From JABHCC01 sp964444375 (lineage in GTDB: Bacteria; Bacteroidota; Bacteroidia; Bacteroidales; UBA12481), in assembly GCA_964444375.1 (NCBI GenBank), contig CAYUGX010000078.1:1-15792 (forward strand): DNA of 15,792 nt, read 5' to 3'. The notes below the pieces were generated by a model. The model saw only the letters and a program-made list of their open reading frames with translations, was not told the DNA's origin and did no database searches. Made by a program: the position numbers and the translations under genes. Below, in pieces: positions 14,172-15,792 of this stretch; positions within the stretch are counted from its first letter, which is position 1, and every line of letters begins with the position of its first letter.

Positions 14172-15792
14172 CTACATGGTGTTCATCGATATCAGAAACT
14201 CCTCGTTGGTTTCTGTCTGGGCCAGTTTGTCACGCATAAACTCCATGGCTTCCAGTGAAGTCATATCGGCCAGGAAGTTTCGAAGTACCCACATTTTCGA
14301 CAAGAAATCTCTTGGGTGCAATAAGTCTTCTCTTCGTGTACTTGAAGCCACAATATCAACAGATGGGAATATCCGCTTGTTCGACAATTTACGGTCGAGC
14401 TGAAGTTCCATATTACCGGTTCCTTTAAACTCCTCAAAAATGACTTCGTCCATCTTTGATCCGGTATCAATAAGGGCTGTTGCCAGAATGGTCAGCGATC
14501 CGCCGTTCTCAATATTACGGGCAGCACCAAAGAATCGTTTCGGACGATGCAGGGCGTTGGCATCTACACCACCAGATAATACCTTACCTGAAGCCGGCTG
14601 AACCGTATTATAGGCTCTGGCCAAACGCGTGATCGAATCAAGAAGAATGATCACATCGTGCCCACACTCAACCATACGCTTAGCCTTCTCTAAAACTATA
14701 GTAGCTACTTTCACATGCTTGTCGGCAGGCTCATCAAAGGTTGAAGCAATAACCTCTCCTTTTACACCACGAGCCATATCGGTCACTTCCTCAGGACGCT
14801 CATCGATCAGAAGCACCATCAGATAGGCTTCTGGATGATTGGCTGCAATCGCATTGGCGATCTCTTTCAGTAGAATTGTTTTACCTGTTTTCGGTTGGGC
14901 CACAATTAGTCCTCGCTGGCCTTTACCAATCGGAGCAAACATATCAACAATTCTCGTTGAAATGTTTTGATCCGGATGCCCAGTTAAGGTAAATTTCTCA
15001 TCCGGGAACAAAGGTGTCAGATAATCGAAAGGAGCACGGTCACGAACAAACTCAGGTTCTCTTCCATTGATCTCCAAAACTTTTATAAGGGGGAAATACT
15101 TCTCGCCTTCTTTAGGAGGACGAATACTTCCTTTGACCGTATCACCAGTTTTCAGTCCAAACAATTTGATCTGTGATTGTGAAACATAGATATCATCAGG
15201 AGAATTCAAATAGTTATAATCAGCAGAGCGCAGAAATCCATACCCATCGGGCATGATTTCAAGAACCCCTGAATTGATTATAAATCCATCAAAATCGAAA
15301 CCGCGATCAGCCTTATTTTCTTGTTGACCCTGCTTACGGCTATAATCAGCCTGTCGGNNNNNNNNNNNNNNNNNNNNNNNNNNNNNNNNNNATAGTCCTG
15401 TTGGCGTTGGTCCTGTTGGCGATGGTCCTGTTGGCGATGGTCTTTTGCGCGGTTGTCTTTTGAGCGGTTGTCTTGTCCCTTCTTTTCGCGTCGATCTCCT
15501 GTAGACTTTTTTTGGTGTTTGTCGCCTTCCGCAGCCACAGCCTCCTTCTTTGGAGCTTCTTTAACTTCTTTCTTCGCCTTTGGTTTTTCAGTTGGTTTGG
15601 ATCGCTGTGGTTGTGGTTTGTCTTGCGCAACTACTTCTTCCTCTACTTTAGGTTTCCTTTCTTCCTTGACTTCCTCATCAGCTTTTGTTGAGAACACCGG
15701 ACCACTATCCTGATCCTTAGCCTTCCTTCTTCTTCGGCTGGCTTTTTTCTCGCTTGGTGCTTCGCTAGTCACTTTTTCAACTGCCTTTTCTG
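14172..15792 (-). CDS. rho: Transcription termination factor Rho (5' end outside window, assembly gap inside)
   Basis: Hexameric RNA-dependent ATPase that ends transcription. The intact part (15357 down to 14172, 394 codons) contains the RNA-binding domain around GVLEIMPDGYGFLRS and DDIYVSQSQIK, the P-loop PKTGKT (about 14894-14877), the Q-loop VKGEV, Walker B VIILLDS and the R-loop through GGVDANALHRPKR, all canonical. An in-frame ATG at 15254 is internal, because coding continues upstream as GFDFDGFIINSG. Beyond a 34-N gap a Lys/Glu/Arg/Gln-rich disordered extension runs open to the window edge; a GTG at 15772 is just an internal Val codon. As assembled, the two halves are in different frames, which I attribute to gap length, not mutation. 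Confidence 0.93.
15358..15391. other. Assembly gap (34 N) inside rho
   Basis: Upstream codons end exactly at 15392, and the downstream frame needs the gap plus base 15357 to be a multiple of three. The true gap length must therefore be 3n+2, and 34 is not. The gap borders a tandem repeat, a common cause of assembly breaks. Confidence 0.9.
15396..15470. repeat. 15-bp tandem repeat in the rho N-terminal extension
   Basis: Five consecutive 15-bp units, three near-identical (TCCTGTTGGCGATGG type; 15396-15410, 15411-15425, 15426-15440) and two diverged (15441-15455, 15456-15470). On the minus strand they encode pentapeptides such as DHRQQ, DQRQQ, DNRAK and DNRSK. The array runs up to the N gap, so the real copy number is unknown. 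Confidence 0.9.

Noticed and set aside
14009..14239. Plus-strand open frame of 76 codons between nifJ and rho
   Set aside because: It overlaps the conserved rho 3' end antisense, has no recognisable motif and has no promoter-like sequence.
15278..15357. Continuation of the lysine-rich frame past the N gap into a tail beginning DRLIIAVSRV
   Set aside because: This frame exists only because the placeholder gap has the wrong length. The Rho frame on the same strand continues upstream of 15254 with conserved Rho sequence.
15396..15470. Repeats as a possible CRISPR array
   Set aside because: The units are 15 bp, directly adjacent without spacers, and coding in the Rho frame.

Overview
The window looks like chromosomal DNA of a Bacteroidota bacterium. 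Upstream sequences lack clear Shine-Dalgarno sites, and several carry the Bacteroidota-type -7 element TAnnTTTG. There is a lipoprotein with PD40 (WD40-like) repeats, and Rho has a long Lys/Arg/Gln-rich N-terminal extension typical of the phylum. A full-length pyruvate:ferredoxin oxidoreductase together with ATP-type PEP carboxykinase suggests an anaerobic or facultative lifestyle. The order cannot be fixed from the sequence. I see no insertion sequence, prophage, CRISPR array, tRNA or rRNA. This is mostly a core-gene region.

Layout. (1) Bases 1-99 hold a terminator-like hairpin and a promoter with a palindrome over its -7 element. (2) Bases 100-2391 (+) form a compact run: PD40 lipoprotein, small-type transaldolase, YciO-like Sua5/YrdC-fold protein. 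(3) Bases 2392-5181 (-) hold the trkA-trkH potassium uptake pair, meeting the yciO-like gene stop codon to stop codon with no spacer. (4) Bases 5215-8346 (-) form a tight run ruvX - def - TPR lipoprotein - ComEC-like membrane protein, with gaps of 1, 2 and 48 nt. (5) pckA (+, 8453-10096) is divergent from ruvX. (6) Bases 10097-10407 are a 311-nt intergenic region. It holds a strong bidirectional terminator and, on the minus strand, what looks like a complete free-standing small RNA gene: promoter, several hairpins and the shared terminator. (7) nifJ (-, 10408-13932). (8) A 239-nt spacer (13933-14171) in which I find no convincing promoter or terminator. (9) rho (-), running off the right edge and interrupted by a 34-base N gap inside a 15-bp tandem repeat.

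How the genes fit together. pckA and nifJ both act at the PEP/pyruvate/acetyl-CoA node and converge on the intergenic region with the predicted small RNA. trkA and trkH encode the NAD-sensing gate and the pore of one K+ transporter. ruvX, def, the TPR lipoprotein and comEC form a probable operon of housekeeping and envelope functions. The observation most worth following is the predicted small RNA at about 10116-10306 on the minus strand. Next are the hairpin touching the comEC start codon and the repeat-associated gap that puts the two halves of rho in different frames.
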